From: Azospirillum formosense
GTDB lineage: Bacteria > Pseudomonadota > Alphaproteobacteria > Azospirillales > Azospirillaceae
Length of the DNA: 64,000 bases
Direction: 5' to 3'
Assembly (NCBI RefSeq): GCF_040500525.1
Contig: NZ_CP159402.1
Location: forward strand, 62,001 to 126,000
The position numbers and the translations under genes are program-made. Positions 36,470 through 44,982 of this stretch are shown here, in pieces; positions within the stretch are counted from its first letter, which is position 1, and the number at the start of each line of letters is the position of its first letter. Under the pieces are notes generated by a model, which ran no database searches, was not told where the DNA came from, and saw only the letters and a list, made by a program, of their open reading frames with translations.

Positions 36470-37708
36470 TCAGCGGCGCAGATACATCTTGCCGACGCCG
36501 TTCAGCGCCGTGAAAAGCGGAACGAACTGCGCCAGGAAGGCGTCCCAGGCCAGCGGCCCGGCCTTCTCCGCCACCGCCTGGTGGATGGCTCCCAGGCTGG
36601 TCCGCCCGTCCACCCGCGCCAGGATCGGCCCGGCCAGACGGGGCAGGGGCAGGGGAACGACGGCCCCCATCAGCTCGGCCTCCAGCACGCCGCCGGGGGG
36701 CAGGCCCTTGGCCACCGCGGCGCCGTCGAGGTCGCGCAGCACCGGCACCACCTCCGGCCCGTCCGGGCGGGCGACCGCGCCCTCGGCGTCCTCGGGGCGG
36801 ACGAGATAGGCGATGTGCTTGGTCATGCTGCCGGTGACCTGCTCGGCCCAGGCGGCGCGCTCCAGCCGGGACAGCCCGTCCAGCCGCTTCAGCAGGCGGG
36901 GGTCCTTCACCCAGACGGCGGGGTCGTAGCGGTAGGGGTCCACCAGCGCGGCGATGGCCAGACCGCCCGCCCCCGCCAGCTCCGCCAGCTCCGGCACGGT
37001 GAAGGGCCGGTCGCAGGAGTGCAGCAGCAGGTCGTAGAGGTCGGCGTCGGCCTGTTTGTGGTCGTTGATGAAGGGGTTGCGCAGCAGCCAGTTGGACGTC
37101 GGCAGGCGCTCGATCAGCCGGCGGGCCAGCGTCACCTGCTCCTTCGGCGGCAGGTCCGCCGCAAGGGTGCGCAGCGCCGCCTGCATGGGATAGACGCCGG
37201 TGCGCCCGTACGGCGCGTAGACCATCAGCCCGATCCCGCCGCCCGGCTTCAGCGCCCCGGCCAGCGAGCGGACGCCCGCCGCCGGCTCGTCCAGATGGTG
37301 CAGCACGCCGCAGCAGTCGATGTAGTCGAACGGTCCCCCCTCCTCCAACAGCCGGCCGAGGTCGAGCAGCGAGCCGCGGCGGAAGTCGATGTTGGTCAGC
37401 CCGCGCGCCTTGGCCCGCGCCTCGGCGATGTCGCGCGCGGCGTCGGAGAGGTCGAGGTAGGTGACGCGCCCCGGATTGCCGGCGTCGGCCATCTGCTGGG
37501 CGATCATGATCGTCCCGTCGCCGGTCCCGCCGCCGGCCACCAGCACCCTGAGGGGCTTGGCGTGGTCGAGGCGCCCGCCGAAGACGTTGTGGTTCACCTC
37601 GTCCAGATGGCTGGGCGATCCGGTGATCAGGCGCTTTTTCTCGTCGGCGGGGTTGCGCGCGGGATAGGGGAAGGCTTCGTACTGGGCGCGCAGAGTGTCG
37701 ATGCTCAT
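36470..37708 (-). CDS. Class I SAM-dependent methyltransferase
   Basis: 412 residues. N-terminal YEAFPYPARNP segment, then the methyltransferase core at about 45-170: LRVLVAGGGTGDGTIMIAQQ (SAM loop), VTYLDLSDAARDIA, FDYIDCCGVLHHLDEP. The long C-terminal part (175-412) is family-specific, ends in a winged-helix-like GRTSLGAIHQAVAEKAG, and includes the SNWLLRNPFINDHKQADADLYDLLLHSCDRPFT block seen in a widespread uncharacterised family. Substrate unknown. The upstream AraC-type gene ends 98 bases before its start. Confidence 0.82.
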   Translation of the reverse strand: MSIDTLRAQYEAFPYPARNPADEKKRLITGSPSHLDEVNHNVFGGRLDHAKPLRVLVAGGGTGDGTIMIAQQMADAGNPGRVTYLDLSDAARDIAEARAKARGLTNIDFRRGSLLDLGRLLEEGGPFDYIDCCGVLHHLDEPAAGVRSLAGALKPGGGIGLMVYAPYGRTGVYPMQAALRTLAADLPPKEQVTLARRLIERLPTSNWLLRNPFINDHKQADADLYDLLLHSCDRPFTVPELAELAGAGGLAIAALVDPYRYDPAVWVKDPRLLKRLDGLSRLERAAWAEQVTGSMTKHIAYLVRPEDAEGAVARPDGPEVVPVLRDLDGAAVAKGLPPGGVLEAELMGAVVPLPLPRLAGPILARVDGRTSLGAIHQAVAEKAGPLAWDAFLAQFVPLFTALNGVGKMYLRR

Positions 37709-37776
37709 GGATCGGGCAACCGGTCAGGTGGACGGGTGCCGGACCATAGCATCAATGGAACGGGGTTGGGGGATGG

Positions 37777-37800
37777 GGAGGGGAGGAGGCCCTCCCCTCC
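37777..37800. repeat. GC-rich hairpin between the AraC and methyltransferase genes
   Basis: 10-bp stem GGAGGGGAGG (37777-37786) with CCTCCCCTCC (37791-37800), AGGC loop, just after the AraC-type stop codon. It lacks a T-run. By composition it is a relative of the REP-like elements at 1552 and 9957. Confidence 0.5.
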
Positions 37801-37806
37801 GCCTTC

Positions 37807-38658
37807 TCACGCCAAAGGCAGACGGATCTCGGTCAGCCACGCCTCGGGGGGCAGCTTGCGGCAGTCGTTCAGATACTCCTCGACGCAGGGGCGGTCGGCC
37901 GGCGTGTGGCCGCTCGCCGGCAGCCAGTCGCGGTAGAGCCAGCGGTAGGGGCGTTCCAGTTCCGCGTAGGGGCCCTTGTGGATCAGAACGGCGTGCCGGC
38001 CGCCGGGAATGTCGAGCGCGCGGACCGGACCGTCCCCGGGGAGCGGTCCGTCGACCAGCAACGCCGCCTCGGAGCGGAGGCGGTCCGCCGGAACCGATTC
38101 CGGGTCGTCGTAGTAGAGGGCGAAGGACCGCGTGTCCGGTTTCACGAGGCCGCGCCCCGCGGCCCAGGCGTACAGCCGCTCGAAGGTCGTGCCGATGTCC
38201 ATGTAGGGGCCCTGGTGGGCCATGGCGGCCACGCGCAGCGGCGGCAGATCGCGGATGGTGACGTCGTGCATGACTTGCTCCTCGTCCGGTGGTTGGTCGG
38301 GTGGAGGAACCAGACGGCCCTGCCGCCGGTAGGCGCCGGGGCTCAGCCCATAGACCTGCCCGAAGGCGCGGGTGAACGCCTCGACGCTGCCGTAGCCGGC
38401 CCGCCGGGCGATCCGCGCCATGCCATCCCCGCCCTTCACGAGGTCGCCCGCGGCCCGGTGCAGGCGCAGCCGCCGCAGCGTGTCCGCCACCGTCTCCCCC
38501 GTCATGGCGCGGTAGATGCGGTGGAAGTGGTGGGGCGAGAAGCAGGCGACGGCGGCCAGCCGCTCCAGCTCCAGCGGCTCGTCCGGATGGGCGGCGATGT
38601 GGTCGACGACGCGCGCGATGCGGCGGCCATAGTCCAGCAGGGTGTCGGGCTTGGTCAT
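37807..38658 (-). CDS. AraC family regulator with GyrI-like effector domain
   Basis: 283 residues. Double HTH of the AraC type at about 10-110 (LERLAAVACFSPHHFHRIYRAMTGETVADTLRRLRLHRAA...IARRAGYGSVEAFTRAFGQVYGLSPGAYRR). A GyrI-like/SOUL-fold effector domain covers about 125-283 (TIRDLPPLRVAAMAHQGPYMDIGTTFERLYAWA...LDIPGGRHAVLIHKGPYAELE). This architecture (Rob/MarA-like plus GyrI-like) usually senses hydrophobic drugs. Target genes cannot be named; the neighbouring methyltransferase on the same strand is one candidate. Confidence 0.9.
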   Translation of the reverse strand: MTKPDTLLDYGRRIARVVDHIAAHPDEPLELERLAAVACFSPHHFHRIYRAMTGETVADTLRRLRLHRAAGDLVKGGDGMARIARRAGYGSVEAFTRAFGQVYGLSPGAYRRQGRLVPPPDQPPDEEQVMHDVTIRDLPPLRVAAMAHQGPYMDIGTTFERLYAWAAGRGLVKPDTRSFALYYDDPESVPADRLRSEAALLVDGPLPGDGPVRALDIPGGRHAVLIHKGPYAELERPYRWLYRDWLPASGHTPADRPCVEEYLNDCRKLPPEAWLTEIRLPLA

Positions 38659-38714
38659 GGGTCCTCCATGCCCGGCACCCTAGCCGAGGGCGGCTTGATC
38701 GCGCTTGCGGACCT

Positions 38715-39833
38715 TCAGCCCTCCGCCGGGCGGACCACGCCGACCTCCAGGCCGTTGCGGTTGGTCACCGGCTGGTGGATGAGCTGGCCGGCCCGCGCCC
38801 ACTGCTCGTCCGACAGGACCTTGGTGGCGCGGATCAGGGCGGCCAGGGCGACCTCGCGCGCGCGCGGGGTGCCGTCGTCGATCTTTAGGGCGATGCCCAG
38901 GCCCTGCTTGGGCAGGACGGCGCAGCCGACGCCCTCGGCCCCGCCCTTGACCAGCACCAGACCGCCCGCCGCCTGCATCATGCCGGTGTCGAAGCTGTTC
39001 GTGCCGGCGATCAGGTGCGGGTGCGCCCGCCAGGCGCGGCGGATGCGGGTCACCGCCTCGGCGCGGGAGTCGGGCAGGTCCTTGGGGTCGCCGATGCGGG
39101 CCATGGCGTAGGCGATGGCGCCCAGCGGGATGCCGATGGTCGGGATGGCGCAGCCGTCGACGCCCCAGGGGGCCTGCGACAGGTCCTGGCCGGTCATCTG
39201 CTCCATCACCCCCAGGATGCGCTGCTGCACCGGGTGGTCGAAGCGGACGTAGCCCTTGGTCGGCTCGCCCTTGTGCAGGGCGGTGGTCAGGAAACCGGCG
39301 TGCTTGCCGGAGCAGTTGTTGTGGAGGGCGGTCGGCGCCTCGCCGTGGCGGATCATCTCGTGGGCGGTCTCGGTGTCGGTCGGCAGATGCGCCCCGCACT
39401 CGTAGTCGTCCACGGTCAGGCCGATGCGCTTGATCCAGGCCTCGGCGATGCGGGTGTGGCGGATCTCCCCGTGGTGGGAGGAGCAGGCCAGCGCCAGCTC
39501 CTGGTCGCCCAGCTCGTAGGCGTCGAGCGCGCCCGTCTCGACCAGCGGGATCGCCTGGATCGACTTGACGGCGGAGCGCGGGTAGACCGGCGCCTGGATG
39601 TCGCCCCACTGGGCCAGCACACGACCGTCGGAATCGACGATGCAGGCGCGCCCGCGATGGACGGATTCCACCATGCCGCCGCGCGTCACCTCGACGAGGA
39701 TCGGCGCCTCCGGCGGTCCGGACAGGTCGGCGTGCCCCTCGGCGGGGTGGTGCCCCTCGGCAGGATTGCAATGGTCGGCGTGGCCGTGGTGGTCACCGTG
39801 GCCGCCGCAGCAGGAGGAATGGTCGTGGCTCAT
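38715..39833 (-). CDS. L-asparaginase, R. etli (ReAV) type, with His/Cys-rich N-terminal extension
   Basis: 372 residues. Residues 42-372 match the serine-lysine zinc asparaginases of Rhizobium etli. SAVK gives Ser87/Lys90, CSSHHGE gives Ser119, NNCSGKH gives Cys174/Lys177 and VDGC gives Cys228. These sit at a constant +39 offset from Ser48, Lys51, Ser80, Cys135, Lys138 and Cys189 of ReAV, so both the catalytic dyads and the zinc site are kept; Lys296 probably completes the second dyad. The first 36 residues are unusual: 10 His and 3 Cys (MSHDHSSCCGGHGDHHGHAD and on). I infer metal buffering or delivery. Cytoplasmic, releases ammonia from asparagine. Confidence 0.88.
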   Translation of the reverse strand: MSHDHSSCCGGHGDHHGHADHCNPAEGHHPAEGHADLSGPPEAPILVEVTRGGMVESVHRGRACIVDSDGRVLAQWGDIQAPVYPRSAVKSIQAIPLVETGALDAYELGDQELALACSSHHGEIRHTRIAEAWIKRIGLTVDDYECGAHLPTDTETAHEMIRHGEAPTALHNNCSGKHAGFLTTALHKGEPTKGYVRFDHPVQQRILGVMEQMTGQDLSQAPWGVDGCAIPTIGIPLGAIAYAMARIGDPKDLPDSRAEAVTRIRRAWRAHPHLIAGTNSFDTGMMQAAGGLVLVKGGAEGVGCAVLPKQGLGIALKIDDGTPRAREVALAALIRATKVLSDEQWARAGQLIHQPVTNRNGLEVGVVRPAEG

Positions 39834-39961
39834 GGGTGGAGAGCTTGCCTCTCTCCGGGGCGCGAGGCAAGGTGTCGCACCGTCGGACCCGCCGGATCAT
39901 GGCCGTTTCGCGGCCGATCCACGGTAATTGCGGGCCGAAACTACGAGTGATTGTGCAAGCC

Positions 39962-40546
39962 ATGCGTGGATATTTCGCCATCGGGGTCGAGCGGATCAGC
40001 AAGCCGGGCAATGTCGGCAACCTGATGCGCTCCGCCCACGCCTTCGGCGCCTCCTTCTTCTTCGCCATCGACCCGGAGCCCGACCTGAACGAGGCCCGCT
40101 TCGTCGACACCTCGGGCGCGGCGGAGCATCTGCCGCTCTACGTCTACGACCGGGTGGCCGATCTGGCCCTGCCCAAGGATTGCCAGCTCGTCGGGGTGGA
40201 GCTGACCGAGGACGCGGTGGAGCTGCCCAGCTTCCGCCATCCGACGCGCGCCGCCTATGTGCTGGGGCCGGAGCGCGGCAGCCTGTCCGAACCGCTGCTG
40301 GAGCGCTGCGACTTCACGGTGAAGATCCCGATGAAGTTCTGCATCAACGTCGGGGTGGCCGGCGCGCTGGTGATGTACGACCGGATGATCAGCCTGGGCC
40401 GCTTCGCCGAACGCCCGGTGCGCGTCGGCGGACCGACCGAGCCGCTGCGCGACCACCAGCACGGCCGCCAGATCATGCGCAACCCGGAGCGCCGCCGCCG
40501 CATGCGCGGCATCCAGAAGCCGGTGGTCGTCCGCGACGACGAGTGA
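39962..40546 (+). CDS. SpoU/TrmH-family RNA 2'-O-methyltransferase
   Basis: 194 residues from the ATG at 39962 (MRGYFAIGVERISKPGNVGNLMRSAHAFGASFFF). SPOUT motifs: motif 1 NVGNLMRSAHAFGA, motif 2 YVLGPERGSLSEPLLERCD, motif 3 IPMKFCINVGVAGALVMYDR (usual form SLNVSVA). The knot fold binds SAM. Probably methylates a tRNA or rRNA ribose; the exact site is unknown. The C-terminus is Arg-rich. A longer in-frame start at 39836 would overlap the divergent asparaginase start region and is rejected. Confidence 0.9.
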   Translation: MRGYFAIGVERISKPGNVGNLMRSAHAFGASFFFAIDPEPDLNEARFVDTSGAAEHLPLYVYDRVADLALPKDCQLVGVELTEDAVELPSFRHPTRAAYVLGPERGSLSEPLLERCDFTVKIPMKFCINVGVAGALVMYDRMISLGRFAERPVRVGGPTEPLRDHQHGRQIMRNPERRRRMRGIQKPVVVRDDE

Positions 40547-40604
40547 TCCGGTCAAGGCCCCGCAGCCAGGAACCGCCCCGCCCCGTCCCCGAAGGAGACG
40601 TCCG

Positions 40605-41390
40605 ATGTCCGATCCGCTCTACGACGACCGCTTCTACGACATCCAGGAGGAAGGGTCGCTCCGCTCCGCGCGGGTCATCGCGCCGCTGGTGCTGGGCTGG
40701 GTGGGGGCGGACTCGGTCCTGGATGTCGGGTGCGGGGTCGGCACCTTCCTGCGGGCCTTCGCGGAGACGGGGATCGCCGACGTCCAGGGGCTGGACGGCG
40801 ACTATGTGCGCCGCGACCGCCTGCGCATCGATCCGTCCCGCTTCCGCGCCCAGGACCTCTCGCAGCCCTTCGAGCTGGGGCGGCGGTTCGGCCTCGTGCT
40901 GTCGCTGGAGGTGGCCGAGCATCTGCCGGAGGAGCGGGCCGACGGCTTCGTCGACGATCTCTGCCGCCACGGCGACGTGGTGCTGTTCGGGGCCGCCATC
41001 CCCGGACAAGGGGGCAGCGGCCACATCAACGAGCAATGGCAGAGCCATTGGGCGGGGAAGTTCCTTTCGCGCGGCTACGAGGCCTTCGACATCCTGCGGC
41101 CACTCCTGTGGGCCGATCCGTCCGTCGAATTCTGGTACCGCCAGAACACGGTGATCTTCGCCAGCCCCGACGGCGTCGCCGCCAACCCGGGTCTGGCCGC
41201 CATGCGGGGGAAGGGGCTGCCGCTGTCCTGCATGGGGCTGGTCCATCCGGAACTGCTGGCCCTCCACGCCCGTCAGGCGGCCCGGTCGCGGCGGGTGGTC
41301 GACGTCTTCAACCAGATGGCCGCGCAGGGCGGCAGCTACCGCTTCGACAAGGGGCCGGACGGGTCGGTGAACATCGTGCGCATCGACTGA
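40605..41390 (+). CDS. Class I SAM-dependent methyltransferase (methyltransferase-23-like)
   Basis: 261 residues. SAM-binding core at about 25-140: SVLDVGCGVGTFLRAFAETG, VQGLDGDYV, LVLSLEVAEHLPEE, VLFGAAIPGQGGSGHINEQWQSHW. The last segment is typical of sugar- and lipid-type methyltransferases acting in cell-surface glycan synthesis, where W-x-x-x-F follows. The C-terminal third is helical. Shine-Dalgarno GAAGGAGAC just upstream. Substrate unknown. It may be co-transcribed with the SpoU gene 58 bases upstream. Confidence 0.82.
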   Translation: MSDPLYDDRFYDIQEEGSLRSARVIAPLVLGWVGADSVLDVGCGVGTFLRAFAETGIADVQGLDGDYVRRDRLRIDPSRFRAQDLSQPFELGRRFGLVLSLEVAEHLPEERADGFVDDLCRHGDVVLFGAAIPGQGGSGHINEQWQSHWAGKFLSRGYEAFDILRPLLWADPSVEFWYRQNTVIFASPDGVAANPGLAAMRGKGLPLSCMGLVHPELLALHARQAARSRRVVDVFNQMAAQGGSYRFDKGPDGSVNIVRID

Positions 41391-41469
41391 CGCGGTGTGC
41401 GCCTCGACCGGCGCGGTTGGACGATGATCGCGTCCTTCGCTTTGCTGCCGTCGGTCCAGGCCCCGGGGC

Positions 41470-42156
41470 TCAGAACTTCACGAAGGGGTTGAGGATCAGC
41501 CCCAGCGCGCCGGTGAAATGAAGCGGCGCGTCGGTCACCGCCAGACACAGGCAGCCCTCCTCGTCGGCCACCGGGCGGTGGCGCACGGAGTCGTCGGCGA
41601 CGGACAGGTCGCCGCGGGCGAATTGGCCCAGATCGTCGGTGAATCCGCCGTCCAGAACCAGCGTCAGCTCGATCCCGCGGTGGGTGTGGTGGGGCGGCCC
41701 GACGCCGCTCGCCAGCCGCATCAGCCGGGCCTTGCCGCGGCGTGCGGAGTCGTAGCCGGAGCCGGACCCCAGCGGAATGTCGCAGCAGTCCATGCCGCGC
41801 ATCAGCCGCTTCCAGGGCAGGCGCGACAGGTCGCTGCCGACGTAGCGGCGCAGCGGCTCGGGCAGCAGCGGCACCTCGGCCGGCTGGCAGACCGGCTTCG
41901 GGCGGGGCGCGCGGGGCAGGGGCGGCAGGTCGTCCAGCCGGGCCAGCACCCGCTCCAGGCAGGCGGGATCGACCTCCTCCGGCTCGATGCTCTCCAGCAG
42001 GGCGCCGCCGACCGCCTCCATCTCGGCGACGTTCAGGCGGCAGCAGGGGCACAGCGCCAGATGGGTCGCCACGATCAGCGCCGCCGCCTCGCCCAGGGCG
42101 CCGCCGGCATAGTCGATCAGCAGGGTGTCGCCGGGATGGTGGGTGGGCACGGTCAT
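41470..42156 (-). CDS. chrR: ChrR-type cupin zinc anti-sigma factor
   Basis: 228 residues from the ATG at 42156, overlapping the rpoE stop by ATGA. The N-terminal anti-sigma domain has a zinc motif H-x3-C-x2-C (ATHLALCPCCRLNVAEME). The C-terminal cupin (about 125-228) holds the second metal site: PHHTHRGIELTLVLDGGF and DDSVRHRPVADEEGCLCLAV supply His, His, Glu and His. In Rhodobacter, ChrR releases RpoE on singlet oxygen. The coupled arrangement and both metal sites support the same role here. Confidence 0.93.
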   Translation of the reverse strand: MTVPTHHPGDTLLIDYAGGALGEAAALIVATHLALCPCCRLNVAEMEAVGGALLESIEPEEVDPACLERVLARLDDLPPLPRAPRPKPVCQPAEVPLLPEPLRRYVGSDLSRLPWKRLMRGMDCCDIPLGSGSGYDSARRGKARLMRLASGVGPPHHTHRGIELTLVLDGGFTDDLGQFARGDLSVADDSVRHRPVADEEGCLCLAVTDAPLHFTGALGLILNPFVKF

Positions 42157-42728
42157 TGGGAGTCCCTCATGGCCTTGCGCAGCCGTTCCATGGCCAGCCG
42201 CAGGCGCGACTTGACGGTGCCCAGCGGAATGCCCTGTTCGGCGGAGATCAGGCTGTGCGGCTTGTCCTCGAAATAGGCCAGACGCAGCAGGTCGGCCTGC
42301 TCCGGGGGCAGGGTCCTCAGCGCGGCCTGCAGGCGTCCGGCGGTCTCCCGCGCCGCCACCCCGTCGTCGGCGCTTTCCACCGGGTCGGGCACCAGCGTGG
42401 GGTCGGCGGGATCGATCTCGGGCCGCTGTTCCCGCCGCAGCGCGTCGATCCGCTTGTTGCGGGCGATGGTGAACAACCAGGTGGCGGCGGACGCCTGGCT
42501 CGGGTCGTAGGTCTCCGCGCGGCGCCACACCAACAGCATCACGTCCTGCACCAACTCCTCCGCACCACCCGCGTCACAGCCCTGGCGGCGCAGATAGGCC
42601 TTCAGCCGCGGGGCGAAATGGCCGAACAGGGCCGCGAAGGCCGTGCGGTCGCGGTCCCGCCCGACCGCGGTCAGCAGCTCTTCGAAGGTCCGGTCGGCAC
42701 CGGCGGCTGGGGAACCGAGATCCTGCAT
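42153..42728 (-). CDS. rpoE: ECF sigma factor RpoE (ECF11, ChrR-partnered)
   Basis: 191 residues from the ATG at 42728. Region 2: RTAFAALFGHFAPRLKAYLRRQG...AEELVQDVMLLVWRRAETYDPSQASAATWLFTIARNKRIDALRRE. Region 4: LRTLPPEQADLLRLAYFEDKPHSLISAEQGIPLGTVKSRLRLAMERLRKAM. A longer start at 42896 would shorten the leader to about 40 nt but adds a low-quality N-terminus. Coupled to chrR by a 4-base overlap. Its own promoter matches the RpoE consensus, so it is self-activating. Confidence 0.94.
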   Translation of the reverse strand: MQDLGSPAAGADRTFEELLTAVGRDRDRTAFAALFGHFAPRLKAYLRRQGCDAGGAEELVQDVMLLVWRRAETYDPSQASAATWLFTIARNKRIDALRREQRPEIDPADPTLVPDPVESADDGVAARETAGRLQAALRTLPPEQADLLRLAYFEDKPHSLISAEQGIPLGTVKSRLRLAMERLRKAMRDSQ

Positions 42729-43143
42729 CCACGTCTTCGGGCACGTCTTCGGGGGCGCCGTCTGCGCGCTCAGGGGCTGCGCGCGCAAAGGCAGGCCCCG
42801 CAACACATGGTGCGCGGAGCGCCCCGCTGCAAAGCGTGTTTGGCGCTCCTCCGCGTCCTGTGCACCATCGTGGGGTCGGGCGGCCAAGGGGGTCATGGTC
42901 GGGCTGTGGGTTCGGTCCGGCGGTGGATCACGCGTTCGATGGGCCTTCTACGCGCCCCGCCGGCCAACGGATCACCGGCTTTCGATACGAAATCGAGCGA
43001 TCGATTGCAGGACCGGCCTGTGGAACAACCCGTGACTTCGCCGCCGGGACGGGGCGGCGGCCCTGGAAAGCCTCACCGAATTGGGGTAGGGTCCGACCCA
43101 CTCCCGAACCCGTCCGCGAAACCATTCGAGCCTTCGCCAACCG
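42729..43143. other. Gap between divergent rpoE-chrR and the IalB-like gene
   Basis: 415 bases without a gene. It holds the rpoE promoter at 42945-42974 and a second TGATCC on the minus strand (42930-42925) lacking a -10 partner. A GGGTC-C-GACCC palindrome (43089-43099) lies 45 bases before the IalB-like ATG and could be an operator. Confidence 0.5.
42945..42974 (-). promoter_or_regulatory. Autoregulatory RpoE promoter of rpoE-chrR
   Basis: Read on the minus strand: TGATCC (42974-42969), exactly 18 bases, TAGAAG (42950-42945), against the consensus TGATCC-N18-TAAGA. Predicted start near 42938, about 210 nt before the chosen rpoE ATG. Confidence 0.78.
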
Positions 43144-43707
43144 ATGTTGCCCATCCGCACCATCCGTCGCACCGCCGGCGCCGCTCTGCTTCTGGCCGGT
43201 CCGATTCTCGCCGCCACCCTCACCATGACCACGGTCACCACGGCGTCCGCCGCCGACCCGCGCCTGCTGGGGACCTTCAAGGACTGGAACGCCTTCGCCT
43301 TCGACGAGGGCGGGCACAAGGTCTGCTACCTGTCCAGCCAGCCCAAGAAGAAGGAACCCGCTGCGGCCAAGCGCGGGGACATCTATGTGCTGGTGACCCA
43401 CCGCCCGGCGGAAAAGGCGCTGGACGTCGTCAGCGTCGTCGTCGGCTATCCCCTGAAGAAGGACAGCGAGTCCACGGTGGACGTGGGCGGCAAGTCCTTC
43501 AAGCTGTTCACCGACGGCGAGACCGCCTGGGCGCGCGACGCCGACACCGACAAGGCCGTCACCGCCGCGATGCGCGACGCCAAGGGCAAGCCCATGGTGG
43601 TGAAGGGTGTTTCGGCCCGCGGCACGAAGACCACCGACACCTACGGCACCGACGGCTTCGCCCAGGCTTACGACGCGATCAACCAGGCCTGCGGCGTGAA
43701 GCGCTGA
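43144..43707 (+). CDS. Invasion-associated locus B (IalB)-like exported protein
   Basis: 187 residues. Long signal peptide (AALLLAGPILAATLTMTTVTTASA) ending ASA-ADP. The mature part follows the IalB family: LGTFKDWNAFAFDEGGHKVCYLSSQPKKKE, RGDIYVLVTHRP, VSVVVGYPLKKDS and the late GTDGFAQAYDAINQAC, with two cysteines (about 61 and 184) able to pair. IalB was named from Bartonella erythrocyte invasion, but homologues are common in free-living alphaproteobacteria and their role is not settled. Divergent from rpoE-chrR. Confidence 0.87.
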   Translation: MLPIRTIRRTAGAALLLAGPILAATLTMTTVTTASAADPRLLGTFKDWNAFAFDEGGHKVCYLSSQPKKKEPAAAKRGDIYVLVTHRPAEKALDVVSVVVGYPLKKDSESTVDVGGKSFKLFTDGETAWARDADTDKAVTAAMRDAKGKPMVVKGVSARGTKTTDTYGTDGFAQAYDAINQACGVKR

Positions 43708-43723
43708 GCAGCGCTGCTCTTTT
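43706..43723 (+). terminator. Short terminator-like palindrome after the IalB-like gene
   Basis: GAGCAGCGCTGCTC, a perfect palindrome overlapping the stop codon, followed by TTTT. The stem is short, so a weak terminator at best. Confidence 0.45.
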
Positions 43724-43749
43724 CACTTGGTCGTTCTCCGTTTCGTCTT

Positions 43750-43778
43750 TTGACTCCGGACGCTCGTGGCCCTATTTA
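43750..43778 (+). promoter_or_regulatory. Sigma-70-type promoter of rlmN, positioned for a leaderless transcript
   Basis: TTGACT (43750-43755), 17-bp spacer, TATTTA (43773-43778). Only seven bases (GGGGGCC) separate the -10 box from the rlmN ATG at 43786, so initiation would fall at or next to the A of the start codon. Confidence 0.68.
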
Positions 43779-43785
43779 GGGGGCC

Positions 43786-44955
43786 ATGAGCGCCTCCAAC
43801 CATGCTGCTGCCTTTGCCCTGCCGGCTGTTGACGCCGACGGGCGCAAGAACCTTGTCGGCCTGTCCCGCGACGAGCTGGAAGCCGAAATGCTGTCCGTCG
43901 GCCTGGAGAAGTTCCGGGCCCGCCAGCTCTGGCACTGGATCTACCACCGCGGAGCGACCGATTTCGCGGTGATGACCACGCTCGCCAAGCCGGTGCGCGA
44001 GAAGCTGGCGGAGAGCTACGCCGTGGCCCGCCCGACGGTCGTGCGCGACCTGAAGTCGGTGGACGGCACGCGCAAGTGGCTGCTGCGGATGCCCGACGGG
44101 CAGGAGGTGGAGAGCGTCCACATCCCCGAGGAGGACCGCGGCACGCTCTGCGTCTCCTCGCAGGTCGGCTGCACGCTGACCTGCCGCTTCTGCCACACCG
44201 GCACACAGCGTCTGGTGCGCAACCTCGACGCCTCGGAAATCGTGGCGCAGGTCATGCTGGCCCGCGACGCGCTCGGCGAATGGCCGGCGCCGCCGGACGG
44301 GCGGATGATCTCCAACATCGTCATGATGGGGATGGGGGAGCCGCTCTTTAACTACGAGAACGTCGCCAAGGCTCTGAAGATCGTCATGGACGGCGACGGG
44401 ATCTCGATCTCGAAGCGCCGCATCACGCTCTCGACCTCCGGCGTCGTCCCGGCCATGAAGCGCTGCGGCGAGGAGCTGAACGTCAACCTCGCCGTCAGCC
44501 TGCACGCCGTGACCGACGAGCTGCGCGACCTCATCATGCCCATCAACCGGAAATACCCGCTCCGGGAGCTGATGGACGCCTGCCGCAACTACCCCGGCCT
44601 GAACAACGCGCGGCGCATCACCTTCGAATATGTGATGCTGAAGGGCGTGAACGACAGCCCGGCGGACGCCCGCGCCCTGGTCAAGTTGCTGGAGGGCATC
44701 CCGTCGAAGATCAACCTGATCCCCTTCAACCCCTGGCCGGGCGCCCCCTACGAGCGTTCGACCGACCGGGCGATCCAGGTCTTCGGCGACATCGTCAACA
44801 ACGCCGGCTACGCCAGCCCCGTCCGCACCACCCGCGGCGAGGACATCATGGCCGCCTGCGGCCAGTTGAAGAGCGCGTCCGTCCGCCTGTCCGCCGCCGA
44901 CCGCGCCGCCATCGAGAAGGTGCTGGCCGAGAAGGACGCGGCGCTGGCCGGATAA
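43786..44955 (+). CDS. rlmN: Dual-specificity 23S rRNA/tRNA adenine-C2 methyltransferase RlmN
   Basis: 389 residues. Radical-SAM motif [11 protein letters not shown] (CxxxCxxC) near residue 132. N-terminal segment [27 protein letters not shown], core [18 protein letters not shown] and [38 protein letters not shown], and the resolving Cys in [17 protein letters not shown] [16 protein letters not shown]. Methylates A2503 of 23S rRNA and A37 of some tRNAs. It has its own promoter and probably extends into the two small membrane-protein genes downstream. Confidence 0.97.
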   Translation: MSASNHAAAFALPAVDADGRKNLVGLSRDELEAEMLSVGLEKFRARQLWHWIYHRGATDFAVMTTLAKPVREKLAESYAVARPTVVRDLKSVDGTRKWLLRMPDGQEVESVHIPEEDRGTLCVSSQVGCTLTCRFCHTGTQRLVRNLDASEIVAQVMLARDALGEWPAPPDGRMISNIVMMGMGEPLFNYENVAKALKIVMDGDGISISKRRITLSTSGVVPAMKRCGEELNVNLAVSLHAVTDELRDLIMPINRKYPLRELMDACRNYPGLNNARRITFEYVMLKGVNDSPADARALVKLLEGIPSKINLIPFNPWPGAPYERSTDRAIQVFGDIVNNAGYASPVRTTRGEDIMAACGQLKSASVRLSAADRAAIEKVLAEKDAALAG

Positions 44956-44982
44956 GGCCGGACCTATCCCTGGGAGTGCTCC

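Noticed and set aside
40545..40575. Another TGATCC RpoE-type promoter at the end of the SpoU gene
   Set aside because: The expected -10 position reads AGGAAC, not TAAGA. The same test fails for TGATCC at 24776 and on the minus strand at 39900 and 42930.
36470..41390. A biosynthetic cluster built from the two methyltransferases, AraC regulator and asparaginase
   Set aside because: The genes sit on different strands with separate starts and no synthase or assembly enzyme; they read as unrelated neighbours.
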